Positions 1 to 5,722 of a stretch of 10,346 bases of DNA are shown in pieces. Location: positions 1-10,346 of the forward strand of contig JAIRVW010000163.1 in assembly GCA_031253705.1 (NCBI GenBank). Direction: 5' to 3'. Within the stretch, counting starts at the first letter, position 1. Each line of letters begins with the position of its first letter. The position numbers and the translations under genes are program-made. This stretch comes from Brucellaceae bacterium. Lineage in GTDB: Bacteria; Pseudomonadota; Alphaproteobacteria; Rhizobiales; Rhizobiaceae. Under the pieces are notes generated by a model, which worked only from the letters and a program-made list of their open reading frames with translations, did not search any database and was not told the origin of the DNA.

Positions 1-777
1 GTGATCGGGTCGTTTAAGAAAACTGTTTATTCTGTCTGCGGGGCTGGTGTTGCACTCTATGTGATGTGCAGCAGCGCGTTCGCATTTGATATTCCGGATA
101 CTGAGAAAAGCAGCAATCCGTTCGAAGTTTTCAAATTCGGTGTTTCTGCATTCAACAGCGGCCATAAAGACGAAGCCCTGACAGCGCTGCGCTATGCAGC
201 AGATCAGGGACATCCGGGGGCTAACTGGAAACTCGCCAGCATGTATGCGCAGGGCGATGGCGTGCCGGAAAACGATTACGAAGCTTATAAGCTTTTTGAA
301 AAGATCGTTCATGAAGGTGCTGATCCGGGCTCGCAGAACGAATCTTATGTTGCCGGTGCGCTGGTGCAGATGGCACGCTATATCAAACGCGGTATTCCGG
401 GTTCGCCTGTGCGCTCCAACCCTGATATGGCGCGTGATCTCTATACGCAGGCCGCATCTAATTTCGGTGATCCGACTGCACAATATGAGCTCGGCGCTAT
501 GCTGTATAACGGCGAGGGCGTAGAGAAGAACACAACGCAGGCTGCGCGCTGGTTTCAGCTGGCTGCCAAAAAAGGCAATGCCAATGCGCAGGCTATGCTC
601 GGCAATATGCTGTTTCAGGCCGGTAAAACGGTACGTGGTCTGGCAATGCTGACCTCTGCCTTTGAACGCTGCTCCGATCAGGATTGCGAATGGATCCGCT
701 CGATGCAGGAACAGGCCTTCTCCGTTGCCGGTGAAGCTGACCGCCGCAATGCTATTGCTCTGATCGGTCAGCATTAA
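1..777 (+). CDS. exoR: ExoR, periplasmic Sel1-repeat regulator of the ExoS/ChvI system
   Basis: The 258-residue product begins with a signal peptide: basic K6-K7, a hydrophobic core at about 9-22 and a likely cleavage site after A28 (SAFA before FD). The mature part has Sel1-type helical repeats at about 57-92, 143-178 and 179-214, with the G-x-G-V turn typical of the family (GDGVPENDYEAY, GEGVEKN). The blocks GHKDEALTALRYAA, PENDYEAYKLFE, RRGIPGSPVR-like KRGIPGSPVR and QAGKTVRGLAM match ExoR of Sinorhizobium and Agrobacterium as I remember them, and the length is close to their about 268 residues. In those bacteria ExoR binds the periplasmic part of the sensor ExoS and holds the ExoS/ChvI system off; acid-triggered proteolysis of ExoR releases it, affecting exopolysaccharide, motility and host invasion. 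In the Brucella group the matching system is BvrS/BvrR, so the same role is inferred. The frame opens with GTG at base 1, so the start could lie upstream of the window. The mature protein has two cysteines, C224 and C229. Confidence 0.88.
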   Translation: MIGSFKKTVYSVCGAGVALYVMCSSAFAFDIPDTEKSSNPFEVFKFGVSAFNSGHKDEALTALRYAADQGHPGANWKLASMYAQGDGVPENDYEAYKLFEKIVHEGADPGSQNESYVAGALVQMARYIKRGIPGSPVRSNPDMARDLYTQAASNFGDPTAQYELGAMLYNGEGVEKNTTQAARWFQLAAKKGNANAQAMLGNMLFQAGKTVRGLAMLTSAFERCSDQDCEWIRSMQEQAFSVAGEADRRNAIALIGQH

Positions 778-809
778 GTCACGTAATTCCGGCTGTAACA
801 GAGCCGTTT

Positions 810-827
810 GACGGATAGCCGTCTTCT
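810..827 (+). terminator. weak hairpin after exoR
   Basis: A 5-bp stem (gacgg, loop atag, ccgtc) is followed by ttctt, 33 bases after the exoR stop codon. A second, bulged inverted repeat (gccgcaa at 832-838 with ttgcggc at 858-864) lies just beyond it. Neither has a strong T tract, so these are weak candidates for the 3' end of exoR mRNA. Confidence 0.3.
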
Positions 828-905
828 TGCTGCCGCAACTTAGCAAAATGATTCAGTTTGCGGCGCTATGATCTTCATATTTTGAGATAATTTATGTTCA
901 GTAAC

Positions 906-1008
906 CAGAGCGCCGTGCGCCCGTGTGGCGCACAAAGGTCGCTCTAATACCCTAAAAGTAGAGCATAATTTAATTTAAAATGATTCAAGTTTAAGAAATT
1001 ATGCTCTA
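906..1008. repeat. composite palindromic intergenic element, Hyphomicrobiales type
   Basis: Two inverted repeats lie side by side. The first pairs agagcg (907-912) with cgctct (940-945), and inside it gtgcgcc (915-921) with ggcgcac (927-933) around a 5-base loop. The second pairs the 13 bases at 959-971 perfectly with 996-1008 (tagagcataattt against aaattatgctcta) around a 24-base loop. The order of an agagcg hairpin, the string aaaggtcgctctaa, and a second palindrome ending in atgctcta resembles a dispersed repeat I recall from Brucella and rhizobial intergenic regions; this identification is from memory. The right arm overlaps the end of xthA, supplying its last two codons and stop. The element sits between two converging genes and may act as a bidirectional 3'-end structure, although neither side has a clear T tract. 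Confidence 0.7.
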
Positions 1009-1778
1009 AGCTGAATAACAACCGGCACATGGTCAGACGGTTTGTCCCATGCGCGTGTATGTTTTTCAATTTCCGCACCATCCAGCATATTGGCAGCTTC
1101 CGGCGACAGCATCAGATGATCGATGCGGATACCGTTATTTTTCTGCCATGCACCGGCCTGATAATCCCAGAATGAGAACATCTGCTCATCGCTGACATTG
1201 CGGATCGCATCATAGAAACCGAGATTTGCTAAGCGACGGAATGCCTGTTTGCTCTGGGGCAGGAACAGTGCATCATTCACCCAGTTTTCCGGATGTCTGG
1301 CATCAATCGGCTGCGGGATGATATTATAGTCACCGGCCAGCACCAGCGGCTCTTCCAGTTCCAGACGTTCCTTCGCCCAATCTTCCAGACGCTGCATCCA
1401 GCCGAGCTTGTAAGGATATTTTTCGGTGTCCACCGGATTACCGTTTGGCAGATAGAGCGAGACGACGCGGATCACGCCTTTTTCCGTGGTGAATACGGCT
1501 TCGATAAAGCGTGCCTGTTCGTCACTGTCATCACCCGGCAACCCGCGATTGACTTCAACCGGTGAGACTTTCGAGAGAATAGCAACGCCGTTGAAGCCTT
1601 TCTGGCCGTGGGTTTCGACATGATAGCCGAGGGCTTCAATTTCCAGTCGCGGGAACAGGTCGTCCACGGATTTGATTTCCTGAAGGCAGGCAACGTCCGG
1701 CTGACATTCCTGCAGCCAATGCAGGAGATTTTCGATACGTGCTTTGACACCGTTAATGTTCCATGTGGCAATTTTCAA
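999..1778 (-). CDS. xthA: Exodeoxyribonuclease III (AP endonuclease)
   Basis: This enzyme cleaves DNA at abasic sites and trims 3' ends during base-excision repair; it belongs to the Mg-dependent endonuclease/exonuclease/phosphatase fold and acts in the cytoplasm. Numbered from the TTG start, the 259-residue protein shows the whole active site: N7 (WNING), E34 (LQEIK), Y109 (SLYLPNG), D150 and N152 (GDYNI), D220 (RIDHL) and D249-H250 (SDHVPV). These correspond to the catalytic set of E. coli ExoIII. I chose TTG at 1778 because the product then begins MKIATWNINGVKARI, the usual family start, and a GGGGA ribosome-binding site lies 7 bases upstream. The open frame continues to an ATG at 1823, but that ATG has no ribosome-binding site and sits inside the erpA terminator hairpin. 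The stop codon is formed by the palindromic repeat. It lies downstream of erpA on the same strand and converges with exoR. Confidence 0.95.
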   Translation of the reverse strand: MKIATWNINGVKARIENLLHWLQECQPDVACLQEIKSVDDLFPRLEIEALGYHVETHGQKGFNGVAILSKVSPVEVNRGLPGDDSDEQARFIEAVFTTEKGVIRVVSLYLPNGNPVDTEKYPYKLGWMQRLEDWAKERLELEEPLVLAGDYNIIPQPIDARHPENWVNDALFLPQSKQAFRRLANLGFYDAIRNVSDEQMFSFWDYQAGAWQKNNGIRIDHLMLSPEAANMLDGAEIEKHTRAWDKPSDHVPVVIQLRA

Positions 1779-1784
1779 AGACGT

Positions 1785-1791
1785 ATCCCCG
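1785..1791 (-). promoter_or_regulatory. ribosome-binding site that fixes the xthA start
   Basis: On the minus strand the sequence CGGGGAT stands 7 bases before a TTG codon that opens the conserved MKIATWNING block. This favours TTG at 1778 over the more distant ATG at 1823. Confidence 0.6.
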
Positions 1792-1805
1792 TATTGAGTT
1801 TTTAT

Positions 1806-1833
1806 AAAAATCTGCCGCAGCATTATGCGGCAG
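1806..1833 (-). terminator. intrinsic terminator of erpA
   Basis: Read on the minus strand, an 8-bp perfect GC-rich stem (ctgccgca with tgcggcag, loop of 6 bases) is followed by ATTTTTAT. It starts 22 bases after the erpA stop codon. It ends only about 28 bases before the xthA start codon, so it separates erpA from xthA or limits read-through into it. Confidence 0.85.
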
Positions 1834-1855
1834 TTATTGCAGTATTCCGGATCGG

Positions 1856-2182
1856 TCAGATCGCGAAACTAACACCGCAACCGCAGGATGAGGTCACATT
1901 CGGATTGTTGATCTGGAACGACTGTCCCATCAGGTCATCAATAAAATCAATAACCGAGCCGTCAATATAAGGCACGGAAATGCTGTCGATCAGCACTTTG
2001 GCGCCGTCTTTTTCGATGATCAGATCATCATCATTGGTATCGCTGACGAGATCGAATTTATAGGAAAAGCCGGAGCAGCCGCCACCCTCAACGGAAATAC
2101 GCAGAGCTGATTTGTCGGCTTGCTTTTGCAGGATTTTGACAATGCGTTTTGCAGCAGCATCGGATACGGAAATGTCCGTCAT
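1856..2182 (-). CDS. erpA: Iron-sulfur cluster insertion protein, A-type carrier
   Basis: A-type carrier of the HesB/IscA/ErpA family, which takes up [Fe-S] clusters and passes them to target enzymes in the cytoplasm. The 108-residue product has the three invariant cysteines: C36 in the GGGCSGFSY loop, and C100 and C102 in the C-terminal SCGCG motif, giving the usual C-x(n)-C-x-C ligand set. Length is typical. Alphaproteobacterial orthologues are usually annotated erpA, though IscA and SufA are close relatives, so the family is certain and the exact paralogue less so. The frame extends three codons upstream to a GTG, but that GTG is part of the AAGGTG ribosome-binding site; ATG at 2182 has AAGG 8 bases upstream and gives the expected MTDI start. 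It is transcribed divergently from dgt with a candidate promoter at 2246-2274, and a strong terminator follows it. I saw no clear Irr or RirA iron-control box. Confidence 0.92.
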   Translation of the reverse strand: MTDISVSDAAAKRIVKILQKQADKSALRISVEGGGCSGFSYKFDLVSDTNDDDLIIEKDGAKVLIDSISVPYIDGSVIDFIDDLMGQSFQINNPNVTSSCGCGVSFAI

Positions 2183-2188
2183 AATAGT

Positions 2189-2194
2189 CACCTT
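2189..2194 (-). promoter_or_regulatory. ribosome-binding site that fixes the erpA start
   Basis: AAGGTG on the minus strand, with AAGG 8 bases before ATG at 2182. An alternative GTG start would lie within this site, so it is rejected. Confidence 0.65.
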
Positions 2195-2219
2195 AAAATC
2201 ATGGGCGGTTCAAGTTCCG

Positions 2220-2248
2220 CACAGGATATGTGTTGATAGGACTATAAT
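2220..2248 (+). promoter_or_regulatory. candidate upstream promoter of dgt
   Basis: A perfect TATAAT -10 hexamer (2243-2248) lies 17 bases after CACAGG (2220-2225). The -35 match to TTGACA is poor. The -10 overlaps that of the proposed opposite-strand erpA promoter, so the two may compete. Confidence 0.3.
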
Positions 2249-2274
2249 ATAGGTCAGCGGGGCAGAGGGCGCAA
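2246..2274 (-). promoter_or_regulatory. candidate sigma-70 type promoter of erpA
   Basis: On the minus strand TTGCGC (2274-2269) is separated by 17 bases from TATATT (2251-2246). The spacing is ideal and the -10 differs from consensus at one position. Transcription would begin near 2239, giving a leader of about 57 bases before the erpA ATG. Predicted by eye only. Confidence 0.5.
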
Positions 2275-2282
2275 TCTCCCGC

Positions 2283-2312
2283 CACAGGTCATTTGCCCTA
2301 AAGTTTTATAAT
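2283..2312 (+). promoter_or_regulatory. candidate proximal promoter of dgt
   Basis: A perfect TATAAT (2307-2312) lies 18 bases after CACAGG (2283-2288), the same upstream hexamer as in the candidate promoter 63 bases before it. The -10 overlaps the most upstream ATG of the dgt frame (2311), so if the promoter is real that ATG cannot be the start. The leader to the chosen dgt start would be about 130 bases, with only weak hairpins visible in it. Confidence 0.4.
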
Positions 2313-2441
2313 GCACAGCGTATCAAGCCTGTTATTGTGCGCCGGTATTGTGATAATGCAGCTTGGTGCAAATGTTGCGGAAAGCCTGATGTGCTTTGCG
2401 CAAGGCTGCAGATTTTCGGTTGATGAAACACAAATCATAAC

Positions 2442-2445
2442 AGGA
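2442..2445 (+). promoter_or_regulatory. ribosome-binding site that fixes the dgt start
   Basis: AGGA lies 6 bases before ATG at 2452, and only 3 bases before the adjacent ATG at 2449. This favours 2452. Confidence 0.6.
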
Positions 2446-2451
2446 AAAATG

Positions 2452-3648
2452 ATGGATAGTATTGGTTTCGGTTATCGTGAACGTGCTCCCTATGCCTGCG
2501 ATCCGGCGCAAACGCGCGGACGACTGGTGCATGAGACGGAGAGCCGAACACGCACGCCTTATCAGCGTGACCGTGACCGTATTATCCATTCCACGGCTTT
2601 CCGACGATTAAAGCACAAGACACAGGTTTTTATCGCTCATGAAGGCGACCATTACCGCACAAGACTGACGCATACTATCGAAGTGGCGCAGATCGCCCGT
2701 GCTTTGGCGCGTGCGCTGCGGCTGGATGAAGATCTGGCAGAAGCGGTGGCGCTGGTACATGATTTCGGCCATACGCCGTTTGGCCATACGGGCGAAGATG
2801 CCCTGAATGAGAAAATGGCAGACTATGGTGGCTTTGATCATAATGCGCAGTCACTGCGTATCGTGACATTGCTGGAAAAGCGTTATGCGGAATTCGACGG
2901 GCTCAACCTGTCATGGGAAACGCTGGAAGGGCTGGTCAAGCATAATGGCCCGCTGACCGGCTCATATTCGGACGGTGAGCCTGTACCGGGGTCTATCCTC
3001 AAATATAATGAGCGGTTTGATCTGGAACTTTCCGGTTTTGCCAGTCTTGAAGCGCAATGTGCGGCGATTGCCGATGATATTGCCTATAATGCCCATGATA
3101 TTGATGACGGCCTGCGCTCCAGTCTGCTCACCCTTGAGCAATTGGAAGAAGTGCCGCTGACCCGCGATATTCTGCAGGAAGTGCAGCGCCTTTATCCAAA
3201 GCTTGATCCGGTGCGTCGTGGCCATGAACTGATGCGCCGGCAGATCACCCGTATGGTTGAGGATGTGATTTCGCATGCGCAGGAGCAGATCAAAAAGTTC
3301 AATCCGCAAAGTGTGGATGATGTGCGTGCGGCCAGTGAGATGATGGTCGGCTTTTCGCCGGATATGGCGCTTGCCGAGAAAACTCTGAAGAAGTTTCTCT
3401 ACCAGAATCTCTATTTCAACGCGCAGGTCGTGCCGATCCGCAAAAATGCAGATCAGGTCGTGAAAGACCTGTTTGACCGCTATATGGCCGATCCCGATGC
3501 GATGCCTGCGGATTGGCGGGCAGGGATTGCCGGTAACGAAACATCAGCCTTTGCACGCCAGATTGCTGATTTTCTCGCAGGCATGACTGATAATTATGCC
3601 GTGCGTGAACACCGACGATTGTTTGACCATACGCCCGACTTGGCTTAA
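2452..3648 (+). CDS. dgt: Deoxyguanosinetriphosphate triphosphohydrolase-like protein
   Basis: HD-superfamily enzyme of the Dgt/SAMHD1-like group, which hydrolyses dGTP (or other dNTPs) to the nucleoside and triphosphate and so trims dNTP pools. The 398-residue product shows the conserved N-terminal run [20 protein letters not shown], the block HKTQVF, metal-binding H74 (LTHTIEVAQ), the H103-D104 pair of [14 protein letters not shown], and a later aspartate in [14 protein letters not shown] (about 208-209). Length fits the short alphaproteobacterial Dgt-like family (about 400 residues). The frame is open for another 47 codons to ATG 2311, but this extension is not part of the family, its ATG overlaps a TATAAT box, and AGGA precedes ATG 2452 at good spacing. 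ATG 2449 is a near-equal alternative. Divergent from erpA and 128 bases ahead of argS. No clear intrinsic terminator follows it, so read-through into argS is possible. True substrate preference cannot be read from sequence. Confidence 0.94.
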   Translation: MDSIGFGYRERAPYACDPAQTRGRLVHETESRTRTPYQRDRDRIIHSTAFRRLKHKTQVFIAHEGDHYRTRLTHTIEVAQIARALARALRLDEDLAEAVALVHDFGHTPFGHTGEDALNEKMADYGGFDHNAQSLRIVTLLEKRYAEFDGLNLSWETLEGLVKHNGPLTGSYSDGEPVPGSILKYNERFDLELSGFASLEAQCAAIADDIAYNAHDIDDGLRSSLLTLEQLEEVPLTRDILQEVQRLYPKLDPVRRGHELMRRQITRMVEDVISHAQEQIKKFNPQSVDDVRAASEMMVGFSPDMALAEKTLKKFLYQNLYFNAQVVPIRKNADQVVKDLFDRYMADPDAMPADWRAGIAGNETSAFARQIADFLAGMTDNYAVREHRRLFDHTPDLA

Positions 3649-3670
3649 ACGGGCTGCAAAACTGCCATTT

Positions 3671-3700
3671 CTGACTGTGTGATTTGCTAAGTACTATGCT
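3671..3700 (+). promoter_or_regulatory. possible argS promoter
   Basis: CTGACT (3671-3676) is separated by 18 bases from TATGCT (3695-3700). Both boxes are imperfect. The dgt-argS gap also holds a small palindrome, ttcaa-ttga-ttgaa (3717-3730), and a hairpin with 5-bp arms (3738-3753), both of unknown role. Confidence 0.25.
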
Positions 3701-3776
3701 TTTCAAACGCATGACGTTCAATTGATTGAATGTGAATTGCGGCTAGCTCCGCATTTATGTTCCGACAGGACAGATT

Positions 3777-5534
3777 ATGAATATCTTTGCTGATTTCGAC
3801 GTTAAAATTAAAAAAACACTGCAAGATCTTGGGTTGAAAGACAAAGACGGTGGTGAACTGGATGTTTCCCGTGTTGGTGTTGAGCCGCCGCGTGATGCTT
3901 CTCATGGTGATATTTCCACCAATGCGGCCATGGTGCTTTCCAAGTCTGTTGGTGCCAATCCGCGTGAACTGGCTGCGAAAATTGCCGAAGCGCTGAAAGG
4001 CGATGCGGATGTTGCTTCCGTTGATGTGGCGGGCCCGGGCTTTATCAATCTGCGTCTGAATGATGATTACTGGCAGCGTCAGCTGGGCGTGATGCTTTCG
4101 GCAGGTACCAATTATGGTCGCTCACAGATGGGCGCTATGCGCAAGGTCAATGTGGAATATGTTTCCGCTAACCCGACCGGCCCGATGCATGTCGGCCATT
4201 GCCGTGGCGCGGTTGTCGGTGATGTGCTGGCCAATCTGCTGAAATTTGCCGGTTATGACGTAACCAAAGAATATTACATCAATGATGCCGGTGCGCAGAT
4301 TGATGTTGTAGCTAAATCTGTGTTCCTGCGCTACCGCGAAGCGCTGGGCGAGGATATTGGTGAAATTCCTGCCGGTCTTTATCCGGGCGATTATCTGGTG
4401 CCGCTTGGTCAGGCACTGGCCAAAGAATTCGGCACATCACTGCTGGAAAAGCCGGAAGATGAAGTTCTGCCGCTGCTTAAAGACCGCTCTATTGATGCGA
4501 TGATGGCGCTGATCCGTGACGATCTGGCCTCGCTCAATGTGCATCACGATCTGTTCTTCTCCGAGCGCAGCCTGCATGCTGACCATGCCAAGCTGATCCG
4601 CACTGCGATCAATGATCTGACGCTGAAAGGCCACGTCTATAAAGGCAAACTGCCGCCGCCAAAAGGCCAGCTGCCGGATGATTGGGAAGACCGTGAGCAG
4701 ACATTGCTGCGCTCCACAGAAGTCGGCGATGATATGGATCGTGCGCTGGTCAAATCTGACGGCAGCTTTACTTATTTTGCTGCAGACGTGGCTTATTTCA
4801 AAAATAAATTCGATCGCGGCTTTGAGGAAATGATCTATGTCCTCGGCGCGGATCACGGCGGCTATATCAAGCGTCTGGAAGCGGTGGCCAAGGCTGTTGC
4901 TGAAGGCAAGGCTGAGCTGACTGTGCTGATCTGCCAGATGGTCAAACTGTTCCGCGATGGTGAGCCGGTACGTATGTCTAAGCGTTCAGGCCAGTTCATC
5001 ACACTGCGCGATGTGGTGGATGAGGTTGGTTCGGATGCTGTGCGTTTCATGATGCTTTACCGCAAAAATGATGCGTCGCTGGACTTCGATTTTACCAAAG
5101 TTACCGAACAGTCGAAAGACAATCCGGTATTCTACGTGCAATATGCATCTGCCCGTGCGAACTCGGTTTTCCGTCAGGCAAAAGAACAGCTTGGTCTGGA
5201 GAAATTTGATCGTGAAGAGCTGGCGAAACATCTCGCACTGCTTACCGATGAGAGCGAAGTGGCACTGGTGCGTAAGCTCGCGGAATATCCGCGTCTGATT
5301 GAAACTGCGGCTGTTCATCAGGAGCCGCACAGGCTCGCATTTTACCTCTATGACCTCGCCAGCGCGTTCCATTCTCAGTGGAATCGTGGCTCTGACAACG
5401 CGGACTTACGTTTTATTAAGGTTAACGATACAAACTTGTCACTTGCCAGGTTAGGGCTTGTGCAGGTTGTTTCTGATGTCTTGGTATCCGGATTGTCGAT
5501 TATCGGCGCGGATGCACCGACAGAAATGCGCTGA
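3777..5534 (+). CDS. argS: Arginine--tRNA ligase
   Basis: Class I aminoacyl-tRNA synthetase that attaches arginine to tRNA-Arg in the cytoplasm; essential for translation. The 585-residue product has the N-terminal Arg-tRNA synthetase domain (about 1-110, including DISTNAAM and GPGFINL), the ATP-binding HIGH signature as HVGH at 138-141 within [15 protein letters not shown], and the KMSKS-type loop as RMSKRSG at 399-405. The sequence YINDAGAQ, conserved in ArgRS, follows the HIGH box. The C-terminal DALR anticodon-binding domain begins near [12 protein letters not shown] (about 445) and runs to the end. Length is typical for the family. The ATG start has AGGA 6 bases upstream and the expected N-terminus. 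An intrinsic terminator lies 50 bases after the stop codon, so the gene ends its own transcription unit. Nothing unusual is seen in its key motifs. Confidence 0.97.
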   Translation: MNIFADFDVKIKKTLQDLGLKDKDGGELDVSRVGVEPPRDASHGDISTNAAMVLSKSVGANPRELAAKIAEALKGDADVASVDVAGPGFINLRLNDDYWQRQLGVMLSAGTNYGRSQMGAMRKVNVEYVSANPTGPMHVGHCRGAVVGDVLANLLKFAGYDVTKEYYINDAGAQIDVVAKSVFLRYREALGEDIGEIPAGLYPGDYLVPLGQALAKEFGTSLLEKPEDEVLPLLKDRSIDAMMALIRDDLASLNVHHDLFFSERSLHADHAKLIRTAINDLTLKGHVYKGKLPPPKGQLPDDWEDREQTLLRSTEVGDDMDRALVKSDGSFTYFAADVAYFKNKFDRGFEEMIYVLGADHGGYIKRLEAVAKAVAEGKAELTVLICQMVKLFRDGEPVRMSKRSGQFITLRDVVDEVGSDAVRFMMLYRKNDASLDFDFTKVTEQSKDNPVFYVQYASARANSVFRQAKEQLGLEKFDREELAKHLALLTDESEVALVRKLAEYPRLIETAAVHQEPHRLAFYLYDLASAFHSQWNRGSDNADLRFIKVNDTNLSLARLGLVQVVSDVLVSGLSIIGADAPTEMR

Positions 5535-5543
5535 ACAGGGTGA

Positions 5544-5563
5544 GGGCGGTTTAAATATCGCCC
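5544..5563. other. small inverted repeat after argS
   Basis: gggcg (5544-5548) pairs with cgccc (5559-5563) around a 10-base AT-rich loop, 10 bases after the argS stop codon. It lacks a T tract. It may stabilise the mRNA end ahead of the main terminator. Confidence 0.35.
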
Positions 5564-5583
5564 CCGAATATTCAGGGAAAGAC

Positions 5584-5624
5584 CGGCACGAATGGCGCAT
5601 TTGCTGCGTTTTCGTGCCGTTTTT
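5584..5624 (+). terminator. intrinsic terminator of argS
   Basis: A perfect 9-bp stem (cggcacgaa at 5584-5592 with ttcgtgccg at 5611-5619) continues inward with cgca/tgcg and is followed at once by TTTTT (5620-5624). Confidence 0.88.
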
Positions 5625-5660
5625 GCAGGAAACTACTGTCAATTTTTGCCCACATTGCCT

Positions 5661-5669
5661 TGCTATATT
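5661..5669 (+). promoter_or_regulatory. possible extended -10 promoter of the SPOR gene
   Basis: TGCTATATT fits the extended -10 form TGnTATAAT with one mismatch. No well-placed -35 box is seen. It lies between the argS terminator and the SPOR gene, where a promoter is needed. Confidence 0.3.
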
Positions 5670-5722
5670 GCAATGATAAGGGAGACGTCGGCGGGCGCTC
5701 CAGTTGAAATTAGGAAAACGCC

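Noticed and set aside
1779..1823. N-terminal extension of XthA from ATG 1823
   Set aside because: The ATG lies within the erpA terminator hairpin and has no ribosome-binding site; TTG 1778 gives the canonical N-terminus.
2183..2274. Iron-responsive operator (Irr ICE box or RirA IRO box) in front of erpA
   Set aside because: I looked for the known palindromic forms and found no convincing match.
2311..2451. N-terminal extension of Dgt from ATG 2311
   Set aside because: Not part of the family, its ATG overlaps a TATAAT box, and AGGA before ATG 2452 gives a standard start.
5646..5669. TTGCCC/TATATT as a standard promoter of the SPOR gene
   Set aside because: The spacer is only 12 bases, too short for a sigma-70 promoter; only an extended -10 reading remains possible.
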